Assembly: GCA_024195265.1 (NCBI GenBank)
Contig: JAJLRJ010000007.1
Coordinates: 28,704,225-28,768,224 of the forward strand
DNA length: 64,000 bases
Direction of reading: 5' to 3'
From: Dendrophyllia cribrosa
Taxonomy: Eukaryota > Cnidaria > Anthozoa > Scleractinia > Dendrophylliidae
Shown one piece after another: positions 36,954 through 46,984 of this stretch (positions are counted from its first letter, which is position 1; each line of letters opens with the position of its first letter). The translations under genes were made by a program, and so were the position numbers. The notes beneath the pieces were generated by a model. It searched no databases, had not been told where the DNA came from, and was given only the letters and a program-made list of their open reading frames with translations.

Positions 36954-37791
36954 TTAAGTCTTGTTTTGTTTCTATAAAATCGCTTTTCAATCTATGTAAT
37001 GAATGAACAAACACATAAAAATGGACAACACAACCTTCTTTCGACAAATTTGATTCAAATCTCCATTAGTTTATGTTTAAAAGCAAAACGGGTACCATTT
37101 TAAAATAGCGCATCAAGCTGCCTTCGATGAAATTCAAGAAATCGATACAACTGAAGTTAAGCTCGTTTTAATTAAAATAATTCTCCAAAACTACACAAGA
37201 ACACAAAGAAAAAGTCAATCACAGATTGATATCAACATAAATTCCCATCGAAAAATGTAATCTGTTCAGGTTACCTTTGAGTCCCTCGCTTGCTTGTTAA
37301 TTCTCTAAATCTACGCTCCTTTGGTTCTGAAATCCGTAATAAAAACAAACATATCTCCCCACATTGAAAAACATATGAAGTTCCTCGAAGCAAGATTTTA
37401 TCCCAGAAAGCTTTTCTTTTTCTACTAAAGCGGCTTCTGAGTATCCCTTAATTAGTATCCCTGTCTTGAGTAGCAAACCGGGAAAAAATGCAGGGAAATA
37501 ACGACTTTACTTCTCCGCTGAGCACTGACCAGCGAAAGATCCAAACTTTTTAAAACATGTTTACCGAGCTGACGGTTGTGTAGCCGCGCGAAAAACTAAG
37601 CCTCAAAGATCCCGGATGTTGATGACGTCATGCGCGCATGTTTTGCGAAGTCATACGCGCCCGCGAGCTAGCCCAACGCGTACGGCGGGTTCGGCGTACG
37701 GCACACGGCGGGCACACAACGCGCCCGCGAAACATTCCGCTAGCCATGACCATGAAAAATGACGGGCATGGGTTCTATGAGTATGGGGCTG

Positions 37792-39460
37792 CTTTCTTTT
37801 CTTGTTAACATTACATTTTTGGCTTTTAAATGCACTGAACATTGGTTAAATAACTTTTGAAATTCTCACCTTAATTAGCGCGTTTTCATGATATTCAACT
37901 GGCTACAAAAACGTGTATTCCCCGGCTTTAAATTTCAATACACTTGAAAGCAAGGTCGTAACTGACGTTTCAATTTTGTTTTGGACTTGCTGACATTTCT
38001 ATTTGACAAACTCTCTTTGCAACAGGGATTCCTTTAATAAATCGATAAGGGTTTTATTCCAGAAATTAAGAGACAAAACATTTTCCTTAAGAATCTGTTA
38101 TTATTGCATATATTTTTTGGAGTAGTTAAGATTTCTTTTTAACCAAAGATTTCGACTTGACAACTTTCCAACTTTTCAATGTTAATCAAACCTGCATACA
38201 AAGTTGAGTGCATATTAAAGAGCTATGTCACCAGTTTTAGTGTTACTTTAAAGAACCAAAATACATATTTATATCAGCGGAAACCAAACAATAATGGTCT
38301 AGTTGTGCGTAAAATTATTTTACTAGTGCTCCAAGCGTAAAAGTAAGTGTCCTGGGCTGCAGATGGACAGGATGGAAAAAGATTGCAACTTGAAAAATTG
38401 GGCCAATCTCATCTTCTTCCATGCTTAATGAATTCGAGACGCGAGAATTCAGAATATGCTTACCCTTGTTTACAAGTGTTTGGTCAATATGGCACCTTTC
38501 TATTTAACTTCTTTGTTTCATGTACGTATTAGTAAGTATAATGTTAGGGGGGTTAAAAAGCTCATTGTGCCGAAGGTGGCCACTATTACTTTTGGACTAA
38601 ACACTTTTCAATACTTAGCTATTTCCACCTGAAACTCTCTGCCCGATGAAACAAGAAGCGCTCATGATCTGAATACTTACAAACGATGTATAAAGCAGTT
38701 AACTTTTAAAAAATAGTTGCATATATGTAAATAGCCCTTATGAATGTTTAAGTCAGACTAGCTAATTTCACCCCCAAGCCTCGCTTTCGAAGTGTAACCC
38801 TGCGACACTCTCATCAATGTATTCTCAAAGGAGCAACGTTGAAAAGAATACCCGCATAAAAACAACGTGAACTTGTCAAAGGTTTGCAAGGAGTTTCGTA
38901 CAAACGAGGCTTGGTGGTGAATTTTGAGCTGGTGACGTCATCAGGCATAAGGCCTATTGATGTCTATATGGCATGTATTTTAATTGTATTATTTCTATTT
39001 TCATTCATTTTATTTATTGTTTCTCTTTCCGGAGATACTAGCAGAAATGCTACTCTAAATCCGAATTGAAATAAAGATATGACTGATTGCTAAAACTCTT
39101 ATTATGGTTTATTCCCTCTTCGAAAATTCACTTCATATTTTCCTCTTGGTGTTCTAAAAGCATTTGGTGTATAACAAAGTTGCTTTGTTTAATTTGGAGC
39201 AGTTTTGATCAAAACATGTCAAAATCCTCCTCACATAGCCACTTTAAACAATATGGCTTCAACATGCTATGTATTTCATTTCATTGATTTATTTTGTCAT
39301 TAACCACATTAAAATATATATAATAATATTAATAATACAATACACTAGGAATTTATAACTCCTTAAAATAACTTAATTTCTTAACGAAAGAAATTTGAAC
39401 TAAAACTTTTCCAATTATTATATCCTTTTTTTGCTGTCAATTTCTTTGATGCAGCCAAAG
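37792..39460. repeat. Further duplicated intergenic blocks
   Basis: 37,795-38,230 resembles 25,670-25,880 of copy A's private block. 38,250-38,420 and 39,090-39,250 resemble 40,085-40,250 and 40,280-40,430. No convincing coding sequence. Confidence 0.65.
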
Positions 39461-39608
39461 CTATATCCTTCAAAGTCATATCCTTCAAAGTCATATCCTT
39501 CAAAGTCATATCCTTCAAAGTCATATCCTTCAAAGTCATATCCTTCAAAGTCATATCAGCCAAAGTTATACCCTTTTTTTTGCTGTCAATTTCTTTGATG
39601 CAGCCAAA
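39419..39608. repeat. 15-bp minisatellite inside a duplicated flank
   Basis: About seven copies of TCATATCCTTCAAAG-type units (39461-39556) lie between two copies of a ~42-bp sequence containing TGCTGTCAATTTCTTTGATG (39419-39460, 39567-39608). The repeating pentapeptide on the minus strand is only a reading of the array. Confidence 0.9.
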
Positions 39609-39782
39609 GTCATCAGCTATCACGTGAAAAGAACTCTCCAGACAAAACTGTCCTAATACTAAATGCGAAGCAATTTCTTTAAAGTTTTGGCCAAATTTCA
39701 TAAGAAAAATCATTTTCACTACAGAATTCGTCGATGCATTTTTCATATTAACTATCCTCTTTTTCCAATTAGGCTCATATAA

Positions 39783-39953
39783 GGGTGTCAGTAAAACGCG
39801 GGGCCGGGGTCAGGGTGGGATTAGGTCTAGGATTAGGCATGGGATTAGGCATAGTGTTAGGATTAGGTAAAGGGATTATATTTAATCCCATACCTAATCC
39901 TAGACCTAATCCCACCCCGACCCCGGCCCCGACCCGGCGTTTTACTGACACCC
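39783..39953. mobile_element. MULE-like foldback with 9-bp target duplication
   Basis: Ends GGGTGTCAGTAAAACGC and GCGTTTTACTGACACCC, flanked by CTCATATAA (39774-39782, 39954-39962). The interior is rich in GGATTAGG-type words in one arm and CCTAATCC in the other. A 9-bp duplication is typical of Mutator-like elements. 171 bp, no coding capacity. Confidence 0.9.
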
Positions 39954-40079
39954 CTCATATAATGTTTTGACTACTTTCATAGAGAAAAAGAAAGCAAATA
40001 AAAACCAAACGAACAAACCATTGTTAACCATGGTATGTTTTAGAATGGATCAGTACACCTATGTCACCATTTTTCTTGT

Positions 40080-40430
40080 TCCTTAAAAAGCCCAAAATAC
40101 ATATTTATATCAGTGAAAACCCAAAAATAATGGTCCAGTTTTGTTTAAAATTATTATTCTACTAGTGCTCTAAGAGTAAACATAAGTGTCTTGGGCTGCA
40201 GATGGCCAGGATGCAAGGGGATTGCAACTTGAAAAAATTGGGCCAATTTTCTCAAGTTTATCGCTTTGTGTCTTGGAAAAGTTGCTAAAACTTTGTTTAT
40301 GGTTTATTCTCTCTTCGAAAATTTACCTGATATGTTTCTCTTAGTGTTCTATAGCATTTCCTGTGTCACAAAAGTATTTTAAAAGTTTTAATTTGGCGCA
40401 GTTTGGACCCAAAACATCCAAATACCCATG
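40080..40430. repeat. Second copy of the 38.25-39.25 kb block
   Basis: Diverged direct repeat sharing, for example, AAAATACATATTTATATCAG and GGGCTGCAGATGG with 38,260-38,420, and GGTTTATTC(C/T)CTCTTCGAAAA with 39,100. Confidence 0.75.
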
Positions 40431-40789
40431 ACATACACTGTAGCTCTTTTAAGTTATAACCATGCAGCAATGAAGAACAATTTTGGATTTATCTTTTTGA
40501 TTTATTTTAAAATGAATCAATATGGATATTATTGCTTATTTTGTCTGCTAATTAATGTACCAATTAGACTACAAGCTCGTGTTTGCTGTGAGCAAAGGGT
40601 GTATGTGGCGAGTAGTATAATTGCGAAATTTTGGAAACCAATTATCTTGCAGTACTATTTGGAACAAGTATCTTACATATTTTTAAACCTGTCAAGGACA
40701 ATGCCCACGCGCCGAAAAGAGAACAAATTAATAGATGCAACAAGTGGAGAACCACAGTTGTTTCTGTTGTCTTTACTGAGAATTGTGGT

Positions 40790-40860
40790 GATGGTGGTGG
40801 TGGTTAAAACAATGGAATTATAGTGTTGGTGATGATGATGATGGTGGTGGTGGTGTTGAA
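40790..40860. repeat. GGT/GAT microsatellite
   Basis: Two short GGTGGTG/GATGATG arrays separated by about 20 bp. Confidence 0.8.
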
Positions 40861-41509
40861 AAACAATATTTTTGTGGCGGAAGAGAAATGAAAGGGGATC
40901 TTCTCTTATTGTGACGTTTAATACCTATTGTTCGATAGGGGATATCCCTACTAAATCTTGTAAACCCGGTTTTGGAACAAGTTATTCGAGATTAGGTATA
41001 CCAAAGCAATAACGGCAGGTTAATATATTCCACAGCTTTATAATATTAATTAATTAATAACAATATTTAATGAGGGAATCCAACTCGCCAAGGCAGTTTT
41101 CAGTGGGGCCCTGAAGGTGTACTCTAGATTCGAAATTGAATTATTTATTTATTTAATATTTCGTAATGAACATTTTTATTTGTATAAAAGCGGCTCGTGC
41201 AATTTGAGTTTTTTGAAAAACTCACTCGTGCAAATTAATCCCAAATTGAACGAGAAAACCGTATGATTACTTATTAATAATTATACATGAAAAAATTTGC
41301 ACCCGTTTTTTTATGGAAATGTTTTTTTCATTTGTAATTTGCACTGGTGTTACACTTTTTGCACCGGTGTTACACTTTTTGCACTGGTGTTAACTTGAAC
41401 TGCACTGCTCTTAGCCAATCAGAATTGAGTATTTTTTCTTCATGTATATTATTATACAATGAACAATTATTACAGAATAACCACTATTGCAGACTACGAA
41501 ATAATATGC
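40861..41509. other. No gene; short tandem repeat near 41,341-41,395
   Basis: GCACTGGTGTTACACTTTTT repeats about 2.5 times. The rest is AT-rich non-coding sequence. Confidence 0.6.
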
Positions 41510-41656
41510 ACTTATTGACTGAGTGGGAGGACCGGACGGGAATAATATTTGGCTCGAGGGCAATGGCGTACGGACCGGGAGGTCCGCGAGGTCCGTACGC
41601 CATGACCGAGAGCCAAATATTTTCCCGTCTGGCCCGACCTAACTCAGTCAATAAGT
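41510..41656. mobile_element. 147-bp GC-rich foldback
   Basis: ACTTATTGACTGAGT pairs with ACTCAGTCAATAAGT. Inner CCGGACGGGAA and ATTTGGCTC blocks and a GGTCCGTACGCCAT core also pair. More GC-rich palindromic material follows to about 41,830. Confidence 0.8.
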
Positions 41657-41830
41657 ATTTTATATTATGACTAGAAAGTACAAGAATAGTCGTGCAGTGC
41701 GAGGTCGCTTGAACTCGAGCGGGGCCGGACGGCTTTTTCCGGACCGGCTCACGTCAACCCGTCCAGCCCCGCTCACGTCACCTTGCGATTCTATTTTCTG
41801 TAGGATTGCGTCAGCGGGGCCGTACGGTCA

Positions 41831-42785
41831 TATTATAATACAAATAACTAACATTACAGCTGACCAAAAAGTACATTACGTACAAATTATATTTATACAA
41901 ATGGAAAATACAATTACAATTTGCACAGTAAATGGATAAATAAAAAAGAAAGAAAGCAAGCAAAGAGCAAAGGTTGGAGAACGGGGGTGGCAACCATGGT
42001 AATTTATTAATTCCGATTAACATTTAACAATAGTTTAACATTTCGACATTGCTTAATTTTAATACCATTATACTGTCTACCACAACTTGAAGAAACGCAA
42101 CTACTCTTCCATGTTTAATATTTTAAAATTTAGCTTACGGTTTGTGTCTGAGCCACCGCTGTTCGCAAAAATAGTGATCTTGTAAAAGGGTTTTATTGTT
42201 TCTTTGAACGTTGAGGTTTAAAGCGCTTAAAATACATGACAAGAAAAAGCGACACTGAATGCCTAAACTCAACAGTCAAGCAAGGATTTATAGAGTTTGT
42301 GGCTCCAAGACACATCCATTGCATATTTAATCTGGTGTGACCACGCCTCTAAGACACAAAATTGTTTTTTTTTTATAGGACGCATTACCTAGAGGAATGT
42401 GCTGGACTTCCCACCGCCATTTTCATGATTACCTTGTTTTCCGCCTCATTATGTAACTAACAAACCTTGATAGTTCTTTCGTGCAGTCTGAAATATTGAT
42501 GGACAACGAAAAGGACGAATCAGCTGTAAACTGTATTGCTTTGCAGAAAATGCGAGTTATTTGGCATCCACAAATAAAGTTTGTAAACATTTGAAACGAA
42601 AAGGATTGAATTTCAGGAGGGGCTATTTGTTTCAGGTGGAATATAAGGAACAGATATGCAGCTAAACTAACCAGTATAAAACATTATTTTATTATGAATA
42701 ACTAAGAAATCATAAAGAAATGAGTACGGTACCTATGCTTAATTTAAGTGAGCCCACTAAGATAAATTCAAAACGGACTGATAAA
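41831..42785. other. No gene seen
   Basis: AT-rich, short frames only. Confidence 0.4.
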
Positions 42786-43253
42786 TATAAGTTGAAGAAA
42801 AACGACAACAGTTTTGATTTTCAAAGACATGTTTCGACAGCTCTTCTGCCATCTTCAGTTTTAAATTGTAAAGTACGAAGAAAAAATAATTGAAGAATAC
42901 GTGACAATGTGACTATAAAGAAGTTATAAATTTACATGGTACAACTGCTGGTTTAAAGAAGGTTGTTCCCATTGGATATGAATAGCTTCTTTTATCTTGT
43001 GCTGAAAGTTGGTAGAAGCATGATCTAAAATATTAAAACAGTTTGGCGAACATAAACGATGGCATTGTTTAGAACCTAGCAGGTGTTTGAGGTAACTGAT
43101 AGTTATTTTGAAGTTTAATGAGTCAGCTCTGTCATTATCGTCAGGAGCACAGTGAACAGACCTGGTAAGAGAGTACGCGTCAATTAAACGTCCTAAAATA
43201 TGCGCTACGGTGTACAAAATTAGCAAGTTCAGAAATATAATGAAAACAAACAA
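42786..43253 (-). mobile_element. Penelope-like element, 3' remnant (copy 1)
   Basis: The minus-strand frame 43,253-42,924 ends with NILDHASTNFQHKIKEAIHI followed by QWEQPSLNQQ. This is the C-terminal end of the GIY-YIG endonuclease domain of Penelope-like reverse transcriptases. It is followed downstream (minus direction) by a hammerhead-type motif (42858-42831), the expected position in the element's terminal repeat. The reverse transcriptase itself is missing, so this is a 5'-truncated fossil. Confidence 0.75.
42831..42858 (-). ncRNA. Hammerhead ribozyme core motif
   Basis: On the minus strand: CTGAAGA (consensus CTGANGA), a stem II formed by GGCAG and CTGTC, then GAAAC. All core positions visible here match the hammerhead consensus. 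Stems I/III and the cleavage site were not resolved by eye. Confidence 0.6.
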
Positions 43254-43740
43254 AATCTAACGGTTAACAGTAGAGGAAAAAAAATGTTTTTGAAAATCCT
43301 CTCTTACTGCACGTTTACAACTGTGGTATCACAGCTGGCCCTACGTACTTGACTGACATGATAGGATTGACTTTTATAAAATCATTATATTTAATTTGAA
43401 TTTCTTTGATGCACCCAAGGTCGTCAGCTATCACGTAAAAGAACTCTTCAGACAAAACTAAAAGCTGTAAAAATAAAAGTTTTTTTAAACAATGAAAACA
43501 GTGAAAGCCAAGCGGTGTGCGTCACGAGTTGCAATGCCCCTTGTGGAGCGGCGCAATTCAGTTTAATTTTAAATCCAGCACCTTTTCTTAGGTAAAGTTA
43601 ACAAAGATACGAGTTTTCAAACTTTAAAAGACCCCCTAAAGGCCCGTTTTTCCTTTTTATAAAGCCGCGTTTCTGATTTGAATTCAAGGATGCAATCCAT
43701 TTATAAACAAACAAATGCAACCGGAAAGAGATCAAATTTG
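43254..43740. repeat. Diverged intergenic duplicate
   Basis: 43,395-43,545 shares words with 39,590-39,650 (TTTCTTTGATGCA, TCAGCTATCACGT) and with 45,180-45,270 (AAAGCCAAGCGGTGTGCGTC). It is part of the mosaic of duplicated intergenic DNA. Confidence 0.6.
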
Positions 43741-43745
43741 TTAAA

Positions 43746-44101
43746 GCCCCGTCTACACGAACAATTTTTATGTGGCAATTTTCAATGTGGCAATTTTTAT
43801 TTGCCCGTGTAGATGATGAAAAATGACCAATTTTTATGTGACAACTGTATTTGCTGAAAAGGTGGCGTGTTAGTTTTTATGTGGCAAATAAAAATTGCCA
43901 CATACCGATAATTGTCCGTGTGGACGAGACGCCACATAAAATGTGACAATTGTATCGACGTCATCTGTAGAACCCAGTCCCTCCGCTGTGCAAAATTATT
44001 ACTGACGCAAATTAACTACAAATATCTGTCGATCATCTACACGGGCAAATAAAAATTGCCACATACAGTTGCCACATAAAAATTGCTCGTGTAGACGGGG
44101 C
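43746..44101. mobile_element. 356-bp MITE with TTAAA target
   Basis: GCCCCGTCTACACGAACAAT and complement at the ends; internal ATGTGGCAA/TTGCCACAT words repeated several times. Flanked by TTAAA (43741-43745, 44102-44106). Could also be read as a shorter TTAA or TA target. Confidence 0.85.
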
Positions 44102-44106
44102 TTAAA

Positions 44107-46388
44107 GGACAAATGGCAGGAGACCTTTCCACGCTTTCTACAGACTAAATTCTACAAAAGCCGACACTAAATCCTCTGAACCTTGTTCTTTTGAGACGTG
44201 AGATTGATGAAAAAGTGGCCCGCGAAGAAGATCACTGAGACAAGACGATAATAAAGGCGGCACATAACAGCCGCGTAGGTTAAGGTAACCTAGTAGAGCT
44301 GACGATCGTGCAGCAGTCTTGAACGGCTTCAACATAGACAACTATATGGGAGACCAGGGTAGACCCAAAAATTTCAAAAGAAAAAAGGTTGAATTAACTC
44401 GAAGTGTACATCCAAAAAATTAGCAGCGTGCAGTAGACACATAGTGATCCCCAAAGAGAGCCTATTTTTCTGAAACGTTATTAGAAGAATAATGTATCTT
44501 TGGAAAGTTAACGCGAAATGATTTTGAGAGTGAAAAAAAAAAGTTACAAACGTCAGTTATGCCGCGTTCGACCGTTTATCGTATTTTGTGAATAAGCACG
44601 ATCATGAACGCTTTGCAATTATACTCGGCAATCTTTAAACGGATTTCAGGGGTAAATTTGTCCTTAAAAATGTAAGAAAACATAGATTTCTTACTACAAA
44701 ATGATTATTTTGAGTATAAAATAAATCAAAAGTCGCAAAAAAATTCACCTGGTTTTCACAACAAAGCAGCACGTCTGTCGACATGAAAACGGACCTGACG
44801 CAAGTATGGGCAAGGAAAGGATTAAACCGCCAAAAAATCGTGAAAATCTGATATCAAAACCCGCGTTTACTCGTCGGTCTGGTGAGGATGTTTGCCAAGT
44901 GATTTCGTCCTTTATAACAAGGATATAAGTTTTCTTTTCCTTGTACTTGCGATGCGCTTATACTTGCGTTCACATCGGTCAGTGAAAAGGGTTCACAGCA
45001 TAAGGCTTTAATTTGTTCAAAAAAATAATCGTTCGACGAACTCAGTCTTATTTTTCTGACAATTGAAGTATAACTTTAAAGCAAAACTGTAAACAGCGTA
45101 TGTTTTTGTTTCGTACAATATTTCAGCTGACCAGACCAGCCTTCTTTGTAACAACTAAAGTTGTTTATAAATAACAATGAAAGCTGTAATAGTAAAAGTT
45201 GTTTATTTTAAAAGTGAACCAGCTAATAAAAGCCAAGCGGTGTGCGTCCGAGTTGCAATGCGCCATGTGGAGCGGCTCATTTTCCCTTTGTCTTAACGGA
45301 CAGGGGATCATTGTGGTATTTAGCTTGATTTTAAATCTAGCACCTTTACTTACGTAAAGTAAACAAAGATTCGAGTCTGCAGACTTAAACAGACCCCCTA
45401 AAGACCCGTTTTCTTTTTTACAAAGCCACTTTTCCGATTGAATTCAAAAAACTCATTGCTACCCATCAGGTGACCAAAAGGGTCTTGAACGTCTTCACCA
45501 GAGGGATAGAAAGAAAATAGGTTGAATAAATAACTATACATCAAAAACTTTAATTATAGACACATGTGTATTATTCGGATGGACACGAAGGAAGACACAC
45601 GTTCACTCTCAGATGTAATTCACTATAATATCATTCTTAGGTGATCATGTTACACTATTGGGTCACGTGTGTATATCAAGTAATGTGATCACTACAACAT
45701 GGTTCCCAAATGGAGCCTATTTTTTCAGTCAGCCAACAACAAAAACCTGGTAACTGGAGTTCGTCATCCTCGGAGAAGCAGTACATAGCGCCATTTTAGT
45801 CCAGTATACGAAATATTGATAGTTATGATCAAACAAATTGGAACTGAATCTTTCTCACTCTCAGCATTCAAGGCAACATACTAAAAATCAACCCCGCAAA
45901 GTTCGTTGAGGGGAACGTTAAACGATTGAACTTTTACCACTTAGACCCAAGTCGAGTAAAAGGAGTTTTCGAAACTAATATGATTTGTTTGTTTTTGAAA
46001 AGCTTAGATAGAGGAGCTATATTCACTGGAATAATATACATCCGTCAAGTTTTGAGGTTTTTGCACCGGTATCAAATGTAAAAAAAATAGACTTTTCTTC
46101 TTTCGAAGAGAATCGAAGCTTCTGGTGCCTTCATACCTGCATAAATTTAGTAAGATCAGCTGATAGCTAAGTTGTACAGAAAACCAAACACGTTATTAAT
46201 GGTATTTTATTCATCATTTAACTGGACTGACGGTTCCCATACATAGCGGGAGGATTTCCCTTTCTGTCTTCTCGCATAAGTTTGATGCCAACAGTGTTAT
46301 TTGAAATAGATCATCATAGTGAGTAAAGGCTTTTATGCAAACGTTTTCTGACCATGCCACCAACATGACCGTGGTGAAAACAACTACA
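44107..46388. other. No gene seen; contains duplicate of 43.4-43.6 kb
   Basis: 45,180-45,430 repeats 43,455-43,680 in diverged form. A minus frame at 44,138-44,341 has no recognisable domain. Confidence 0.45.
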
Positions 46389-46390
46389 TA

Positions 46391-46636
46391 CAGCTATTTC
46401 AATTAACGTTGTCGGATGAAAGCTGAAAGCTACAAGCCAAGATAGTTGGGAGCGACGCAAAATAAGCGTTTTCCCCGCTCGTCGCATCGCTCATTCGCGC
46501 CGTTTCTTTTCGTTTCACCGCTTCCAACTACCTGCATGCCTGGAACAGGCGCTCGGTTTACTCGTTCGCGGATCGGTCTTGACTTGTAGGCTTTGAGCTT
46601 TAAGCTTTCACCCGACAACGTTAATTGAAATAGCTG
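46391..46636. mobile_element. 246-bp MITE with TA target (mariner-like)
   Basis: CAGCTATTTCAATTAACGTT and complement at the ends, flanked by TA (46389-46390, 46637-46638). Inner AAAGCT/AGCTTT steps continue the stem. CAG...CTG ends and a TA target fit Tc1/mariner derivatives. Confidence 0.85.
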
Positions 46637-46865
46637 TATACAATGTCATACAATGCAGGCTTCCGCGCGCAATAGCGCATATTTTGTCGGAATCGTCTTG
46701 TTTGTGACATGGTTGTAAAATTAAAGAAGAATTCCTTGCAACTGAATAAACAAAACAGCAGAGTTCTATCAATTTAAGCAGGGACTCCCTGGTGAAGGCG
46801 ACGCAGATGTATCATTCGTCTACAGTATCATGCACTCGGTGAGATATACATACACTTTATTTGAT

Positions 46866-46984
46866 GGTTTGACAGATGATACGTGCGGATATTTTACGAG
46901 TGCGTAGTCTTTTTCCGAGCCCCGTAGGGGTTAGGAAAAATGCGAGCAATGAGTAAAATATCCGTGAGTGTTATCTGTTAAACC
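46866..46984. mobile_element. 119-bp imperfect foldback
   Basis: GGTTTGACAGATGATACGTG pairs with the region ending GTTATCTGTTAAACC. Inner GGATATTTTAC and GTAAAATATCC pair exactly. Confidence 0.75.

Larger units (their letters stand above)
33773..37791. repeat. Segmental duplication, copy B
   Basis: Same orientation as copy A (23,771-28,499), offset by about 10 kb at the left and 9.3 kb at the right. It carries private insertions at about 34,090-34,620 (including the MITE 34338-34568), 36317-36718 and 36801-36953, plus a ~125-bp extra block near 37,460-37,580. Confidence 0.92.

Noticed and set aside
39381..39746. Minus-strand frame with a repeated DMTLK pentapeptide
   Set aside because: A direct reading of the 15-bp minisatellite; the flanks are duplicated non-coding DNA.
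39785..39970. Glycine/proline-rich plus-strand frame
   Set aside because: Entirely within the MULE-like palindrome and its target duplication.
40428..40823. 131-codon ATG-started frame
   Set aside because: Lies in duplicated intergenic DNA; its partner near 29.2 kb does not keep the frame, and it ends in a GGT microsatellite.
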